Shown here piece after piece: positions 1 to 9,613 of a DNA stretch of 40,472 bases (its first letter is position 1; every line of letters begins with the position of its first letter). Where the stretch lies: contig NZ_JARICI010000023.1 in assembly GCF_029257255.1 (NCBI RefSeq), forward strand, positions 1-40,472, read 5' to 3'. The stretch comes from Sporosarcina sp. GTDB lineage: Bacteria > Bacillota > Bacilli > Bacillales_A > Planococcaceae. A program made the translations under genes and the position numbers. The notes under the pieces were generated by a model, which worked only from the letters and a program-made list of their open reading frames with translations, made no database searches and was not told the DNA's origin.

Positions 1-114
1 TTCTTTTTCATCCAGACATTCATCAATCTCTAATTCTTCAAAAGTAAATGTCTCTCTTGCCTCAGTACCTTCAAATGTATCGCTGATAAATGAAAAAGTT
101 ACTGTTTTAACCAA
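1..114 (-). CDS. N-terminus of a small hypothetical protein, cut by the window edge
   Basis: Thirty-eight codons are visible on the minus strand, running off the window start. The likely start is TTG at 114, nine bases after a GAGGAG ribosome site; the nearby ATGs lie in another frame and stop within a few codons. The product begins MVKTVTFSFISDTFEGTEAR and then becomes rich in Glu and Asp. A possible -10 TATAAT lies about 80 bases upstream. I do not recognise a family. The first thirty residues alternate polar and hydrophobic residues, as in a beta-rich cytoplasmic domain. The reading frame is well supported, the function is unknown. Confidence 0.5.
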   Translation of the reverse strand, partial: MVKTVTFSFISDTFEGTEARETFTFEELEIDECLDEKE

Positions 115-233
115 TTCATTCAACTCCTCATAATCATTACTTTTTCTGAATCTGGCCCGTTTCTTGAATACTGAATATATACTTATTCCACTGATATTAT
201 AACAGGTTCACCACTAAAATCAGTTATAAAAAT

Positions 234-264
234 GAAACAGCACCGCTAATTGCGATGCTGTTTC
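234..264 (-). terminator. Intrinsic terminator after the Ca2+/H+ antiporter gene
   Basis: A nine-base inverted repeat (GAAACAGCA / TGCTGTTTC) closes around a second CGC/GCG stem and is followed on the minus strand by ATTTTTAT. Its core at 239-259 is almost identical to that of the terminator at 21327-21351. Confidence 0.75.
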
Positions 265-345
265 GATGTTATTTCGCTTGTTATTTCAGCTTTTGTACCA
301 TACATCTGAACGGGTTACTACACTCGGCTAACCGGTTTTTCAGTT

Positions 346-1392
346 TTATAATAAGAAAAACCCAATGCCCATAATTACATAGGCAGCAAACAGCGTTAGC
401 CCTTCAAACCAGTTCGATTCTCCGTCATGGCAGATATTCACAACCAACAATGTCGCCGTAATCATGGCTACGAGCTCCGGCCATGTAAATACAAGAGGCA
501 TCGCTGTCGGCATCATTAATGAAATTAATACCAGTACGGGTGCGACGAACATCGCCACCTGTAAAGTGGAACCGATTGCAATTTCCACGGAAACATCCAT
601 TTTATTCTTCATTGCCATTGTAATGGCTGATGAGTGTTCTGCTGCGTTTCCTACAATCGCTACGATAATGACACCAATAAACAGCTCAGTCCATCCAAAC
701 TTTTCACCGAGCGTACCGAATGTGTGAACAAGCTTTTCCGATACGAAAGCCACGGCAACAGTTGAAAGCATTAACACGATAATTGCTTTCTTTTTTGTCC
801 ATTCAGGCACTTCATCTGATTCATGCGTATCTGAACCGAATACTCCGCGATGAGTAAATAACTTGAAAACCAATCCTGCAAGATACAGCAGAATAAGAAT
901 GATAGAAATCCCGACACTGAGATTCAACGTTGTCCGTTCATCCATCGATACTGTAAAAACTTCCGGAATAACAAATGCTACAACGACTGCGAAAATCAAC
1001 AGCGCTGAATTATAACGTGCATCATAAATACTGAAATTCTGCCGCTTATGTTTCAACCCACCGGCAAAGAACGAAAGCCCGAGGACCAGCAATAAGTTAC
1101 CCAGCACAGAACCCGTCAATGAAGCCAGCACAATGCCGATTAATCCTGCTTTCAATGTAAAGATAGAGATAATAAGTTCAACCGCATTACCGAACGTTGC
1201 ATTGAGCAATCCGCCGATACGCGGCCCACTAACGATGGCCAGACTTTCCGTCGCTCTTCCAATGAATGCTGCAAGCGCGACGATACTCAAACAGCATAGC
1301 GCGAATATCCATAGATCCGACCAGTGTAAATAGGAGGCGATCAATACTAATGGTACCCCTATAAAAGCCATAGCGGTAAATACTCTATTCAA
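346..1392 (-). CDS. yfkE: Ca2+/H+ antiporter (YfkE/CAX family)
   Basis: Membrane cation/proton exchanger that expels Ca2+ using the proton gradient. About eleven hydrophobic segments are visible. The two hallmark CAX repeats are present: GNAVELIISI in the first half and GNAAEHSSAI in the second; their glutamates are the ion-binding acids in this family. TTG at 1392 is chosen as the start because AAGAGGTGG lies at good spacing and the product then begins MNRVF, as I recall for Bacillus subtilis YfkE; the upstream in-frame GTG at 1401 overlaps the ribosome site itself. Length about 348 residues, normal for the family. It is monocistronic, between two terminators. Confidence 0.93.
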   Translation of the reverse strand: MNRVFTAMAFIGVPLVLIASYLHWSDLWIFALCCLSIVALAAFIGRATESLAIVSGPRIGGLLNATFGNAVELIISIFTLKAGLIGIVLASLTGSVLGNLLLVLGLSFFAGGLKHKRQNFSIYDARYNSALLIFAVVVAFVIPEVFTVSMDERTTLNLSVGISIILILLYLAGLVFKLFTHRGVFGSDTHESDEVPEWTKKKAIIVLMLSTVAVAFVSEKLVHTFGTLGEKFGWTELFIGVIIVAIVGNAAEHSSAITMAMKNKMDVSVEIAIGSTLQVAMFVAPVLVLISLMMPTAMPLVFTWPELVAMITATLLVVNICHDGESNWFEGLTLFAAYVIMGIGFFLL

Positions 1393-1483
1393 TTTCTCCA
1401 CCTCTTCGCTAACTCAATTTCTTCTATCTTTCCCTTGTTTGAAAAAATACAAACCAATTAAACCATATTTTTCGTATAAAAAA

Positions 1484-1506
1484 GACTGCACCTGTAAGGC
1501 GCAGTC
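1484..1506 (-). terminator. Intrinsic terminator of the peptide ABC transporter operon
   Basis: A ten-base stem with a three-base loop, pairing perfectly only in the minus-strand RNA (one G-U pair), followed by six U. It sits 36 bases after the last permease gene. Confidence 0.85.
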
Positions 1507-1541
1507 CTACTAACTGATTTTTCAACCATTTAGTTTAAGTA

Positions 1542-2438
1542 TTAACTTTTCATCTTCGGATCCAGGGCATCTCGTAAACCGTCACCCATTAAGTTAAATC
1601 CAAGTACAGTCAGCATAATTGCAAGCCCGGGGAAAATCATTGTCCACGGTGCATTCTGCAAGTAATCTTTCGAGTCAGCCAGCATCTTTCCCCACTCCGG
1701 ATCCGGTGCAGATGCTCCGAGTCCAAGGAAACCGAGCGCAGCTGCTTCCAAGATTGCTGTAGCGATTGCTAGCGTTCCCTGTACAATGACAGGCGCCATG
1801 GAATTCGGCAAGATATGCGAAAACAAAATCCTAAAATCTTTCATTCCAATGGCTTTCGCCGCCATAATATATTCATCTTCCTTAATACTGAGAACCTTCG
1901 ACCTGATCAATCGTCCGAAGTTTGGAATATTGATGATCGCAATGGCAATCAATGCATTACGAAGACTTGGTCCCAATACAGAAACTATTGCGATTGCCAA
2001 TAGAATGGAAGGAAAAGCAAGCATGATATCAAATATTCTCGAAATAATTGTATCTACCCAACGGCCGTAATATCCTGCTACGATGCCCAAAATACTTCCT
2101 ACAATAATCGATCCAACCACAGAAAAGAATCCGACTGATAAAGAAATCCGTGCACCGTATACGATCCGTGAAAAGATATCCCGCCCAAAGTCATCGGTTC
2201 CGAACCAATACTCCGAGGAAGGAGGCTGCAGCCGGTCTGTCATCAATTGTTCGTTGATGCCTTCCTTCGTCATTAAAGGGCCGAAGATGGCAAGCAGGAT
2301 GAAGAGCAATACAATAACAGCACCAACAATTGCCACTTTACTCTTTCGAAAGCCTATCCAAGCTTCCCGCCAAGGTCCTGTTGTCTTCTCTAATTGTGCT
2401 TCTGCTACTCCGTCTACCTTAGGCGTTAATTCTGACAT
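1542..2438 (-). CDS. Peptide ABC transporter permease, OppC/DppC type
   Basis: Second membrane subunit of a di/oligopeptide importer. An N-terminal cytoplasmic stretch precedes the first membrane helix, then the BPD_transp_1 fold with about six helices. The permease-ATPase coupling (EAA) loop is visible near EAAALGFLGLGASAPDPEW. The ATG at 2438 follows AAGGAGG at eight bases; the longer in-frame ATG at 2459 would place the start on top of that ribosome site. About 298 residues, normal for the family. It is the last gene of the operon, 17 bases after the partner permease, and is followed by a terminator. Confidence 0.92.
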   Translation of the reverse strand: MSELTPKVDGVAEAQLEKTTGPWREAWIGFRKSKVAIVGAVIVLLFILLAIFGPLMTKEGINEQLMTDRLQPPSSEYWFGTDDFGRDIFSRIVYGARISLSVGFFSVVGSIIVGSILGIVAGYYGRWVDTIISRIFDIMLAFPSILLAIAIVSVLGPSLRNALIAIAIINIPNFGRLIRSKVLSIKEDEYIMAAKAIGMKDFRILFSHILPNSMAPVIVQGTLAIATAILEAAALGFLGLGASAPDPEWGKMLADSKDYLQNAPWTMIFPGLAIMLTVLGFNLMGDGLRDALDPKMKS

Positions 2439-2455
2439 GAACTGTTCCTCCTTCC

Positions 2456-3460
2456 TCAATCATATTTAATCCTCGGATCGATCAGTCCATATAGTAAATC
2501 GACAAACAGATTAATCATGACGAAAATAAATGCAACGACCAGAATACCGGACTGAATCACCGGATAATCTCTAAAGTTGATAGCATCATAAATATATCGG
2601 CCGATACCCGGCCACGCGAAAATTGTTTCGGTCAAAATCGCTCCGCCCAGAAGCAGCCCCATTTGCAAGCCGATAACTGTCAATACAGGAATCACAGCAT
2701 TTTTCAATGCATGCTTATAGACAACCCAGAACATTTTCTGGCCTTTTGCGCGTGCTGTCCGAATATAATCGGAACGCATGACTTCCAACATACTTGAACG
2801 GGTCATTCTAGCAATAATTGCCATAGGAATTGTCGCGAGTGCGATTCCTGGCAAAATTAAATGCCGCAGAACTTCCCATAACTGATCAAACCTGCCTTGA
2901 ATGAGCGTGTCAATTATGTATAAATGGGTGATGGCCGTCACGGGATCCCGGACATTTTCACGTCCCGTTGTCGGCAACCAATTAAATTCAACCGCAAACA
3001 CCCACTGCCCCATCAAACCTAACCAGAAAATCGGCATGGAAACGCCAACTAATGCAAAAATCATCGCTGCATAGTCAAACCAAGAATTCTGGAACCAAGC
3101 AGATATAATACCAGCGTTAATCCCCACAATAATCGCTATAATCATAGCAAATAATGCCAATTCTAAAGTTGCTGCCAAGTATGGCCAGATTTCATCCGCC
3201 ACTGGAAGACGCGTACGCATGGATTCTCCTAAATCACCTTTTAAAATACCACCTAAATAACTGAAATACTGCGTGTACCACGGTTGATCCAATCCTAATT
3301 TGACAGTCAATGCTTCGACCGCTTCTTTAGTCGCCTGCTGTCCTAAAATTACTTGTGCTGGATTGCCGGGAATTGCACGAATTAACATAAAGACTAAGAA
3401 TGTCATACCTAGCAGGACAGGAATTAGCTGTAGCAGTCTTTTAGTCGTATAGTTGAACAA
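2456..3460 (-). CDS. Peptide ABC transporter permease, OppB/DppB type
   Basis: First membrane subunit of the peptide importer. It starts with a helix typical of OppB/DppB (FNYTTKRLLQLIPVLLG), has the PGNPA segment in the first periplasmic loop, and ends with the conserved region ILTETIFAWPGIGRYIYDAI. TTG at 3460 lies nine bases after GGAGGA; the GTG at 3469 directly abuts the ribosome site and is less likely. About 334 residues. The transporter's two membrane subunits are encoded side by side. Confidence 0.92.
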   Translation of the reverse strand: MFNYTTKRLLQLIPVLLGMTFLVFMLIRAIPGNPAQVILGQQATKEAVEALTVKLGLDQPWYTQYFSYLGGILKGDLGESMRTRLPVADEIWPYLAATLELALFAMIIAIIVGINAGIISAWFQNSWFDYAAMIFALVGVSMPIFWLGLMGQWVFAVEFNWLPTTGRENVRDPVTAITHLYIIDTLIQGRFDQLWEVLRHLILPGIALATIPMAIIARMTRSSMLEVMRSDYIRTARAKGQKMFWVVYKHALKNAVIPVLTVIGLQMGLLLGGAILTETIFAWPGIGRYIYDAINFRDYPVIQSGILVVAFIFVMINLFVDLLYGLIDPRIKYD

Positions 3461-3560
3461 CTCTTTCACTCCTCCGGCTCTTATCTTGGAAATGAATCAA
3501 AGAAAGGGAGAATACAAGCTTCTCCCCCACTTCATTCATACATCTTACTTTGTCATTGGG

Positions 3561-5189
3561 TTATTGGAATTCTACGTTCGATAATAGATCAGAACCTGTA
3601 GGATGTGGAACAAACCCAGTTAAATTTTTAGCTCCGCCCAGTAATGGAATGGAGTGTGCAAGCGGTACCCAAGGAGCTTCTTCATGAAGAATTTCTTGTG
3701 CCTGCTTGTAAAGCTCGTTACGCTTGTCTTCATCAACTTCTGTTTGTGCTTCTATAAATAATTTGTGTGTTTCATCATTCTTGAAGTACGTGTAGTTATT
3801 ACTTCCGATATTGTCTTCATCTAAAAGAACATATAGGAAGTTATCCGCGTCTCCATTGTCCCCTGTCCAACCAAGCATAAATGCATCTGCTTCACCTTTG
3901 CTCGCCTTGTCAAGGTATGTTGCCCATTCATAGGAAACAATCTTCGCTTTAATTCCAACATCCGCCAAGTTGCTTTGAATCACTTCTGCTACTTTTGTGC
4001 CATCTGGCATGTACGGACGTGGAACCGGCATTGCCCATAGTTCCATTTCAAAACCATCTTCAAGACCTGCTTCCTTCAATAGCTCTTTCGCTTTTTCAGG
4101 ATTATATTCATAAGCTTCAATGTCATCATTGTATCCAGAAATTGATGATGGCATTGCGTTCTTCGCAACTTCCGCACGTCCCTCAAAGAACGAATCGACG
4201 ATTGTCTGCTTGTCAATTGCATAATTCATAGCTTGACGAACTTCTTTCTTATCAAAAGGTTCACGAGTTACTGTTAATCCTAAATATCCAACGTTCATGG
4301 AAGGACGCTCAAATAACTGCAGCTTTTCATTGTCTTCAATTTTCAAACCATCTGCAGGATTGATTCCGTCTGCTAAATCAATTGATCCTGATAGTAATTC
4401 GTTCAAACGAGCAGAGTTATCCGGGATGGATTTAAAAATAACGCGATCCAATTTTGGAAGTCCATCTTGCCAGTAGTCTTCATTTTTTTCAATAGTAATT
4501 GTTTCATTTGGCTTCCATTCCACAAACTTGAATGGACCCGTACCAACAGGGTTACGCTCATATTCATCATTGCCTTTTGCAAATGCCTCAGGGCTTGAAA
4601 TCGCAAACATGCTCATCGCGATGTTTTTCAAGAATGGTGCCTGTGGACGCTTCAATTTAATGACAACTGTGGAATCTCCGTCAGCAGTCACAGATTCAAT
4701 CACATGACCTTCATCATCTTTGAATCCACCAAACATAGAGTTATAGTATGGGAATGTATCCGCATCACCATTTGCCCAGCGTTCGAAATTCGCTACGACA
4801 GCATCTGCATTGAAATCTGTTCCGTCATGGAACTTAACTCCTTCTTGCAATTGGAATGTATACGTCAAACCGTCCTCACTTGTATCGTGCTCTTTAGCAA
4901 GTCCAGGCTGCACTGTAGTATCTTTTTCCCCAAAATTCAATAGTGTTTCAAAAATATTTATTGTAACTTTAAACGTTTCCCCTTCTGTTACACGAGAAGG
5001 GTCAAGAGATGTCGAATCATTGCCTCTACCAAATACTAATGTCTTATTCTCGCTTCCGCCTTTATCAACAGCCTCTTTATCTTTATCGCTGCTCCCCTTT
5101 GTGTCGTCTCCGCCTGAACAAGCCGCCAACGCTGTTGACAGAGCCAATAGCATGATCAAAGCAAACGACCACAATTTCCCTTTCTTCAT
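3561..5189 (-). CDS. Peptide-binding lipoprotein, DppA type (SBP_bac_5)
   Basis: Extracytoplasmic solute receptor of the importer. The N-terminus has Lys residues, a hydrophobic core and the lipobox ALAAC, so Cys23 should be lipidated, followed by a Ser/Gly/Lys-rich linker. The body matches cluster C peptide-binding proteins and is closest, from memory, to dipeptide receptors: [34 protein letters not shown] and [12 protein letters not shown]; the Asp in the last motif is known in DppA to bind the peptide amino terminus. 542 residues. It overlaps the upstream ATPase gene by four bases (ATGA) and has GGAGGG upstream. Dipeptides are the likely substrate, but glutathione or other short peptides are possible. 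Confidence 0.92.
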   Translation of the reverse strand: MKKGKLWSFALIMLLALSTALAACSGGDDTKGSSDKDKEAVDKGGSENKTLVFGRGNDSTSLDPSRVTEGETFKVTINIFETLLNFGEKDTTVQPGLAKEHDTSEDGLTYTFQLQEGVKFHDGTDFNADAVVANFERWANGDADTFPYYNSMFGGFKDDEGHVIESVTADGDSTVVIKLKRPQAPFLKNIAMSMFAISSPEAFAKGNDEYERNPVGTGPFKFVEWKPNETITIEKNEDYWQDGLPKLDRVIFKSIPDNSARLNELLSGSIDLADGINPADGLKIEDNEKLQLFERPSMNVGYLGLTVTREPFDKKEVRQAMNYAIDKQTIVDSFFEGRAEVAKNAMPSSISGYNDDIEAYEYNPEKAKELLKEAGLEDGFEMELWAMPVPRPYMPDGTKVAEVIQSNLADVGIKAKIVSYEWATYLDKASKGEADAFMLGWTGDNGDADNFLYVLLDEDNIGSNNYTYFKNDETHKLFIEAQTEVDEDKRNELYKQAQEILHEEAPWVPLAHSIPLLGGAKNLTGFVPHPTGSDLLSNVEFQ

Positions 5190-6205
5190 ACAGATCCCTC
5201 CAATTGTTTTTGTCTTTCTATATCATCGTTGCCTTCCGCCGTATAAAGATGGCAGGCAACAGAATGACCAGTTTTCTCCTCTGCTAATACAGGGGTGATT
5301 TTCGTACATACATCCATTTTGTACGGACAGCGTGTATGAAACGCGCAGCCGCTCGGAGGGTTAGCCGGACTTGGCATATCTCCTTCAATAATAATCTGCT
5401 GTTTTTTATAGTTCGGATCTGGGACCGGTACTGCGGAAAGCAATGCCTGCGTATATGGATGCAAAGGGTTCGCATAGAGCTCTTCACTTTCTGTGATCTC
5501 CACGATTTTCCCTAAGTACATGACAGCTACACGATCGCTTATATGACGCACTACCCCCAGGTCATGCGCAATAAAAATATAGGTCAGATTAAATTCTTTC
5601 TGTAAATCCTGCATCAAATTCAGCATTTGCGCCTGAATCGATACATCCAGTGCAGAAACAGGTTCATCTGCGATAATCAATTTTGGATTCGTCATTAAGG
5701 CTCTGGCAATTCCAATCCGCTGACGCTGTCCGCCGCTGAATTGATGCGGATAACGTTTTGCATGATACTCACTGAGTCCCACAACCTTAAGAAACTCAAT
5801 TACTTTTGCACGACGTTCTTTTGCATTGCTGACACCATGGACAATCAGTGGCTCTTCCAGGATCTTACCAATTGTATGACGCGGATTTAATGATGCATAT
5901 GGATCCTGGAACACCATTTGGATATCCCGCCGCACTTTGCGGATTTCATTTGCAGACATAGAAGCCAAATCACGCCCCTGAAATTCCACAACACCTTCTG
6001 TCGGTTCCAATAAACGCATGATGGTCCGTCCAGTTGTAGATTTACCACAGCCACTCTCTCCAACAATTCCAAGCGTCTCGCCTTCATTCACGTGAAATGA
6101 AATGTCATCGATTGCTTTGACGTGACCGACTGTCTTGCCGATTAAACCTTTGTGGATAGGAAAGTATTTTTTTAGACCTTCAACTTTCAACAGTGGTTTG
6201 CTCAT
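5186..6205 (-). CDS. Peptide ABC transporter ATPase, OppF/DppF type
   Basis: Cytoplasmic ATPase subunit of the importer. Walker A GESGCGKS at residues 49-56, Q-loop near 100, signature FSGGQ at 156-160, Walker B LIIADEP with the catalytic Glu near 181. The C-terminal oligopeptide-transporter extension carries the spaced cysteines [15 protein letters not shown] and a later Cys, a cluster now linked to a 4Fe-4S site in this subfamily. 339 residues. The start lies inside the end of the OppD-like gene (26-base overlap), indicating coupled translation. Confidence 0.95.
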   Translation of the reverse strand: MSKPLLKVEGLKKYFPIHKGLIGKTVGHVKAIDDISFHVNEGETLGIVGESGCGKSTTGRTIMRLLEPTEGVVEFQGRDLASMSANEIRKVRRDIQMVFQDPYASLNPRHTIGKILEEPLIVHGVSNAKERRAKVIEFLKVVGLSEYHAKRYPHQFSGGQRQRIGIARALMTNPKLIIADEPVSALDVSIQAQMLNLMQDLQKEFNLTYIFIAHDLGVVRHISDRVAVMYLGKIVEITESEELYANPLHPYTQALLSAVPVPDPNYKKQQIIIEGDMPSPANPPSGCAFHTRCPYKMDVCTKITPVLAEEKTGHSVACHLYTAEGNDDIERQKQLEGSV

Positions 6206-7205
6206 TCGATACAGTCACCCCTTCCTGCTCATCGTATAAGAAACATCTCGTCTGGTGGACATTGGAGTTCTTGTATAATTGAGGTGTTTCTTCCCAGCAC
6301 CTAGCGAAAGCGCTTTCACATCTAGCTGCGAATCTACAGCCTTTTTTAATGGAACCAGGCTTTGGTACATTACCGGGAATCGAGTACAATCGATCCTTTT
6401 TATCGCGCATATCCGGCACTGATTGAATCAGACCGCGAGTATACGGATGACACGGATTTTCAAATATGACTTGAGTAGGTGCCTCCTCGATTACTTGTCC
6501 TGCATACATGACCACCACACGTTCACAAGTTTCAGCAACGACTCCTAAATCATGAGTGATTAATAGAATAGCTGTATTCATGCGCTCATTCAATTCCCGC
6601 ATCAATTTCAGTATCTGCGCTTGAATAGTCACATCGAGTGCTGTTGTTGGTTCATCTGCAATCAGAACTTTCGGGTCACAAACTAGTGCCATAGCAATCA
6701 TCACCCGCTGGCGCATCCCACCTGAAAGCTGATGTGGATATTCTTTCATGACTTCTTCAGCACGTGGCAGACCTACAAGCTTCAGCATTTCGACTGCACG
6801 GTCCTTAATTTGCTTTTTAGTCCATTTCTTTTCATGAAGCGAAATTGCCTCTTTCATTTGATTGCCTATCGTAAAGAGAGGATTCAAAGAGGTCATCGGT
6901 TCTTGGAAAATCATGGCGACATCTTTGCCGCGAATATCTCTCATTTCTTTTTCTGACTTTTTCAGGAGATCTACATCACCAAACAGGATTTCACCACCTG
7001 TAATTTTCCCCGGCGGGTTCGGTACCAATTGCATGATCGACAAGGACGTCACACTCTTTCCACAGCCGGATTCTCCAACGATTCCCAGGATTTCTCCTTC
7101 TCTCACGTAAAAGTCTACATGATCTACAGCCGGGATTTCTCCAGAGTCTGTAAAAAAGGTCGTTTGCAAATCTTTTACCTGAAGTAATTTCTGCCTTTCG
7201 CTCAT
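6180..7205 (-). CDS. Peptide ABC transporter ATPase, OppD/DppD type
   Basis: First gene of the operon and second ATPase subunit. Walker A GESGCGKS at 44-51, Q-loop near 101, signature LSGGM at 160-164, Walker B VLIADEP with Glu near 185, and the C-terminal cysteine cluster (GCRFAARC, then two later Cys). 341 residues. AAGGTGA precedes the ATG. The order D-F-binding protein-B-C is that of the appDFABC operon of Bacillus subtilis. A promoter and a weak CodY-box-like site lie just upstream. Confidence 0.95.
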   Translation of the reverse strand: MSERQKLLQVKDLQTTFFTDSGEIPAVDHVDFYVREGEILGIVGESGCGKSVTSLSIMQLVPNPPGKITGGEILFGDVDLLKKSEKEMRDIRGKDVAMIFQEPMTSLNPLFTIGNQMKEAISLHEKKWTKKQIKDRAVEMLKLVGLPRAEEVMKEYPHQLSGGMRQRVMIAMALVCDPKVLIADEPTTALDVTIQAQILKLMRELNERMNTAILLITHDLGVVAETCERVVVMYAGQVIEEAPTQVIFENPCHPYTRGLIQSVPDMRDKKDRLYSIPGNVPKPGSIKKGCRFAARCESAFARCWEETPQLYKNSNVHQTRCFLYDEQEGVTVSNEQTTVES

Positions 7206-7223
7206 TTGCTCACCTTTTTTCTT

Positions 7224-7238
7224 ATTTTCTGAACTGGT
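7224..7238 (-). promoter_or_regulatory. Weak CodY-box-like site in the operon leader
   Basis: On the minus strand the leader contains TTCAGAAAAT, ten consecutive matches to the CodY box AATTTTCWGAAAATT; the left third does not match. It lies between the -10 and the ribosome site. CodY control of peptide permeases is well known in Bacillales, so the site is plausible but unproven. Confidence 0.3.
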
Positions 7239-7250
7239 TCATTAATCACT

Positions 7251-7278
7251 ATTATACTTTTTTTCTGATTAAACACAA
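7251..7278 (-). promoter_or_regulatory. Sigma-A promoter for the peptide transporter operon
   Basis: Minus-strand -10 TATAAT at 7251-7256 with TTGTGT at 7273-7278, spacing 16, about 45 bases before the OppD-like start. A second TATAAT lies about 45 bases further upstream. Confidence 0.55.
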
Positions 7279-7328
7279 GATACTTTCTTGATAAAATATT
7301 ATACTATCGAAAATTGACGAAATTAAAA

Positions 7329-7363
7329 GAAATGCGAAAGTAAAAGCTCTACCTACGCATTTC
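7329..7363 (-). terminator. Intrinsic terminator of the phosphodiesterase gene
   Basis: A long stem: GAAATGCG pairs with CGCATTTC, and an inner five-base helix extends it to a three-base loop. It is followed on the minus strand by TTTTAATTT. Confidence 0.75.
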
Positions 7364-7417
7364 CTAAAAATAGAAATATAGTTAAATAGTATATTTATTA
7401 CAACCTGTGCATAATTA

Positions 7418-9358
7418 TTATTTGTTTACAATAGGTTTTCCTTCCACGAAGTCCGGTTGATGAATGTCCAGTAATTCGTATAAAGTCGGTGCAATATCAA
7501 TCATTTGAATTCTGTTTTCCATCTTTCCATTTTCTATTGTTGGCCCCGCCATATATAAGATTGGTCGCAAACTTTTACGCTCAGGATCACCGCCGTGACT
7601 GCCAAATTCCTCAGTCGGTTCGATTGCAACTTTCGCATCTTTCCCCATTAGATAGCCGGGGGCAGCAGACAGAAAGACATCTCCACTATTTTCACTGCTT
7701 ATACTGTCAAATTCCTGCATCCCTTCAGTTAAAACTTTTTCATATGGATGGATGTCTTTCGTTTTTTGATTGAGCAACAGCGACTCACCTGCATACTTGT
7801 AAGTTATGAGTTTATTGCCTGCGAGCCACTGTAAAAATGGGTTGTTGGCTTTAGAAGGATCGTATGTAATACCTGTAAACATGTCCTGTTCTTGAAAGAC
7901 ATCGACAATCTGCTGCTTTACATCGTCATACTCCTCTTGTGAAACAATTCCTTTCTTCTCACGGCCTTTCAAATTCACATATACATGCGCAATTGTACCG
8001 CTTGCTTCCGCATAAGCCTTTGTTTTGGATACATCAATTTTCCCTTTGTCATTAGTCACCAGCAGACCGACTTTTTCGAGCTCTTTATTAGGTGAAATTC
8101 TGGTGTGAATTGGCTCCAATCCATGATCAGACACCAGCAATATATAGTCTTCTTTATTGAGATCATTTTTTAACCTTCCAATAACCCTGTCTGCCTGTTC
8201 GAAAGCCCAGTCAATATATGATTCTTTTTCCTGTACATTTTGCATCGTATACCCCGGCTGCGCGGGGTCTCTTAGAAGAAATTCATGCAGCTCATGATCA
8301 ACATGTGGATAATAGTAAAATAATAAGTCAGGAGCATAGCGTTCTTTTATATGCAGACTGACATCAGTGATCCAATCTATAAAACGTTCTCCAGTCTCTT
8401 CATACTCTTTGCGGGTAATATCTCCGTTTCTAAATGCTTCTGTTTCATCTGGGGCAGGATAAAAGTTGAATCTGTCAGTCATTTCTTGTGCAAACTTTCC
8501 CCGGCCTCTGTATATGCCCTCCATCATTGTCCCTTGAAACAGTTGGAAATTATCCAGTTCAGCGGGGTTTCCTTTAAATTTCACATAAAAACCCGCACTG
8601 TCTAGTGGCGATAGGTCCAGCTGAACAGAAGTCCACTCTTTCAGATTTACCGCTTCTCCAATCTTCTTTCTATTTAGTGAAAGGTATATGGCGGGTGATT
8701 CCTCGTTGCCTTCTTCCACCGCCAGCACATACATATCCTTACTTGGCTGATCTTTAATATCTAACTTAACAACTGCTTCCTGTGCTTTTATGTGACCCGC
8801 TGATAACTGATCGATCCGCTCATCATCTATCGTTTCGAATTTCAGATTATGTAATTTTGATTCCGAAAGAGTTCCTCCTGAGTACACAGCATAGGTGGCG
8901 GCAGATGCATTATCAGGATTAGAGTCTGGAAAGGCTACAGTCGCCGTAATTTTCCCTTGGTTTCTGGCTTCTTTCCAAATAGGTGTAACACCTAATGTTT
9001 GAGAAAAACCACTTTGAACATTTTTTACGGTTTCTCCCTCCGAATGAAACTGGTTGCTAACAATACCTGTTTTAGAAGGTCCCGCTCCTGTCGACATTGC
9101 TGCATGAGAAGGCGCAGTCAATGAAGGTGTAACTGTTACAAAGTTGTTGGCATACGCCGATTGCTTGGAGAATTCCTCCAGATTTTTCATCATTCCTTTA
9201 TTTATGTATCGCTGCGTATCTTCATAGCCCATCCCGTCGAATGAAACTACACTGATCGTTCCTTTTGATTCTGCAGCATAAGTATATTGATTCATATTGG
9301 CAGTCGTACTAAGTGTTACTATCATAGCTGCCATATAGAGTTTGATTCTTCCTGTCAT
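7418..9358 (-). CDS. Secreted alkaline-phosphatase-superfamily phosphodiesterase (NPP type)
   Basis: Probable exported hydrolase of phosphodiesters or nucleotides. The start is ATG at 9358, preceded by GAGGGG; the open frame runs 26 codons further but without a ribosome site. Residues 1-30 form a Sec signal peptide ending near TYAAES. The metal and nucleophile motifs of the type I phosphodiesterase/nucleotide pyrophosphatase family follow in order: SFDGMG (Asp41), SLTAPSH with nucleophile Thr81, PHVDHE, VSDHG, and a late GSHGG. About 646 residues, longer than a minimal NPP domain, with a beta-rich insert between the Thr motif and the central DxxxH. No C-terminal anchor is seen. Its substrate cannot be named from sequence. 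Confidence 0.85.
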   Translation of the reverse strand: MTGRIKLYMAAMIVTLSTTANMNQYTYAAESKGTISVVSFDGMGYEDTQRYINKGMMKNLEEFSKQSAYANNFVTVTPSLTAPSHAAMSTGAGPSKTGIVSNQFHSEGETVKNVQSGFSQTLGVTPIWKEARNQGKITATVAFPDSNPDNASAATYAVYSGGTLSESKLHNLKFETIDDERIDQLSAGHIKAQEAVVKLDIKDQPSKDMYVLAVEEGNEESPAIYLSLNRKKIGEAVNLKEWTSVQLDLSPLDSAGFYVKFKGNPAELDNFQLFQGTMMEGIYRGRGKFAQEMTDRFNFYPAPDETEAFRNGDITRKEYEETGERFIDWITDVSLHIKERYAPDLLFYYYPHVDHELHEFLLRDPAQPGYTMQNVQEKESYIDWAFEQADRVIGRLKNDLNKEDYILLVSDHGLEPIHTRISPNKELEKVGLLVTNDKGKIDVSKTKAYAEASGTIAHVYVNLKGREKKGIVSQEEYDDVKQQIVDVFQEQDMFTGITYDPSKANNPFLQWLAGNKLITYKYAGESLLLNQKTKDIHPYEKVLTEGMQEFDSISSENSGDVFLSAAPGYLMGKDAKVAIEPTEEFGSHGGDPERKSLRPILYMAGPTIENGKMENRIQMIDIAPTLYELLDIHQPDFVEGKPIVNK

Positions 9359-9503
9359 ACCGGTATCCCCTCGCTTTACTTCACTATTCCCCTGCGAGAA
9401 AAAGGTAAACTCGCTAACTGGTAAGCCTGTCTGCACTCGTAGAAAACAGACAAAAAATTCATAGGTCCTTAATACTCATTTCAGTTATTTTGCATAAAAA
9501 CTC

Positions 9504-9532
9504 TTGCAATTCTTTTCAACCTTTATTAAAGT
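9504..9532 (+). promoter_or_regulatory. Probable sigma-A promoter of the superoxide dismutase gene
   Basis: TTGCAA at 9504-9509, 17 bases, then TAAAGT at 9527-9532. The inferred transcription start near 9539 falls inside the first operator-like repeat. Confidence 0.45.
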
Positions 9533-9565
9533 TGCACTAAGGAAACATTATTTCCTTAAGGAAAC
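9531..9565 (+). promoter_or_regulatory. Two tandem MntR-box-like operators
   Basis: Two 16-base sites, 9531-9546 and 9550-9565, both end in TAAGGAAAC. Against the Bacillus MntR box as I remember it (TTTGCCTTAAGGAAAC) they match at about 13 and 14 of 16 positions. The second contains a perfect 14-base palindrome, TTTCCTTAAGGAAA (9551-9564). They lie directly downstream of the -10, where a repressor would block transcription. Confidence 0.55.
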
Positions 9566-9613
9566 TTTTAGTTTAATTTAATTGTTTCCCATCGTTTCTT
9601 TGGAGGTGAAAAT

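Noticed and set aside
4810..5298. 162-codon plus-strand frame opposite the binding protein and ATPase genes
   Set aside because: Crosses the junction of two clear genes on the other strand; Ser/Leu/Val-rich shadow without start signals.
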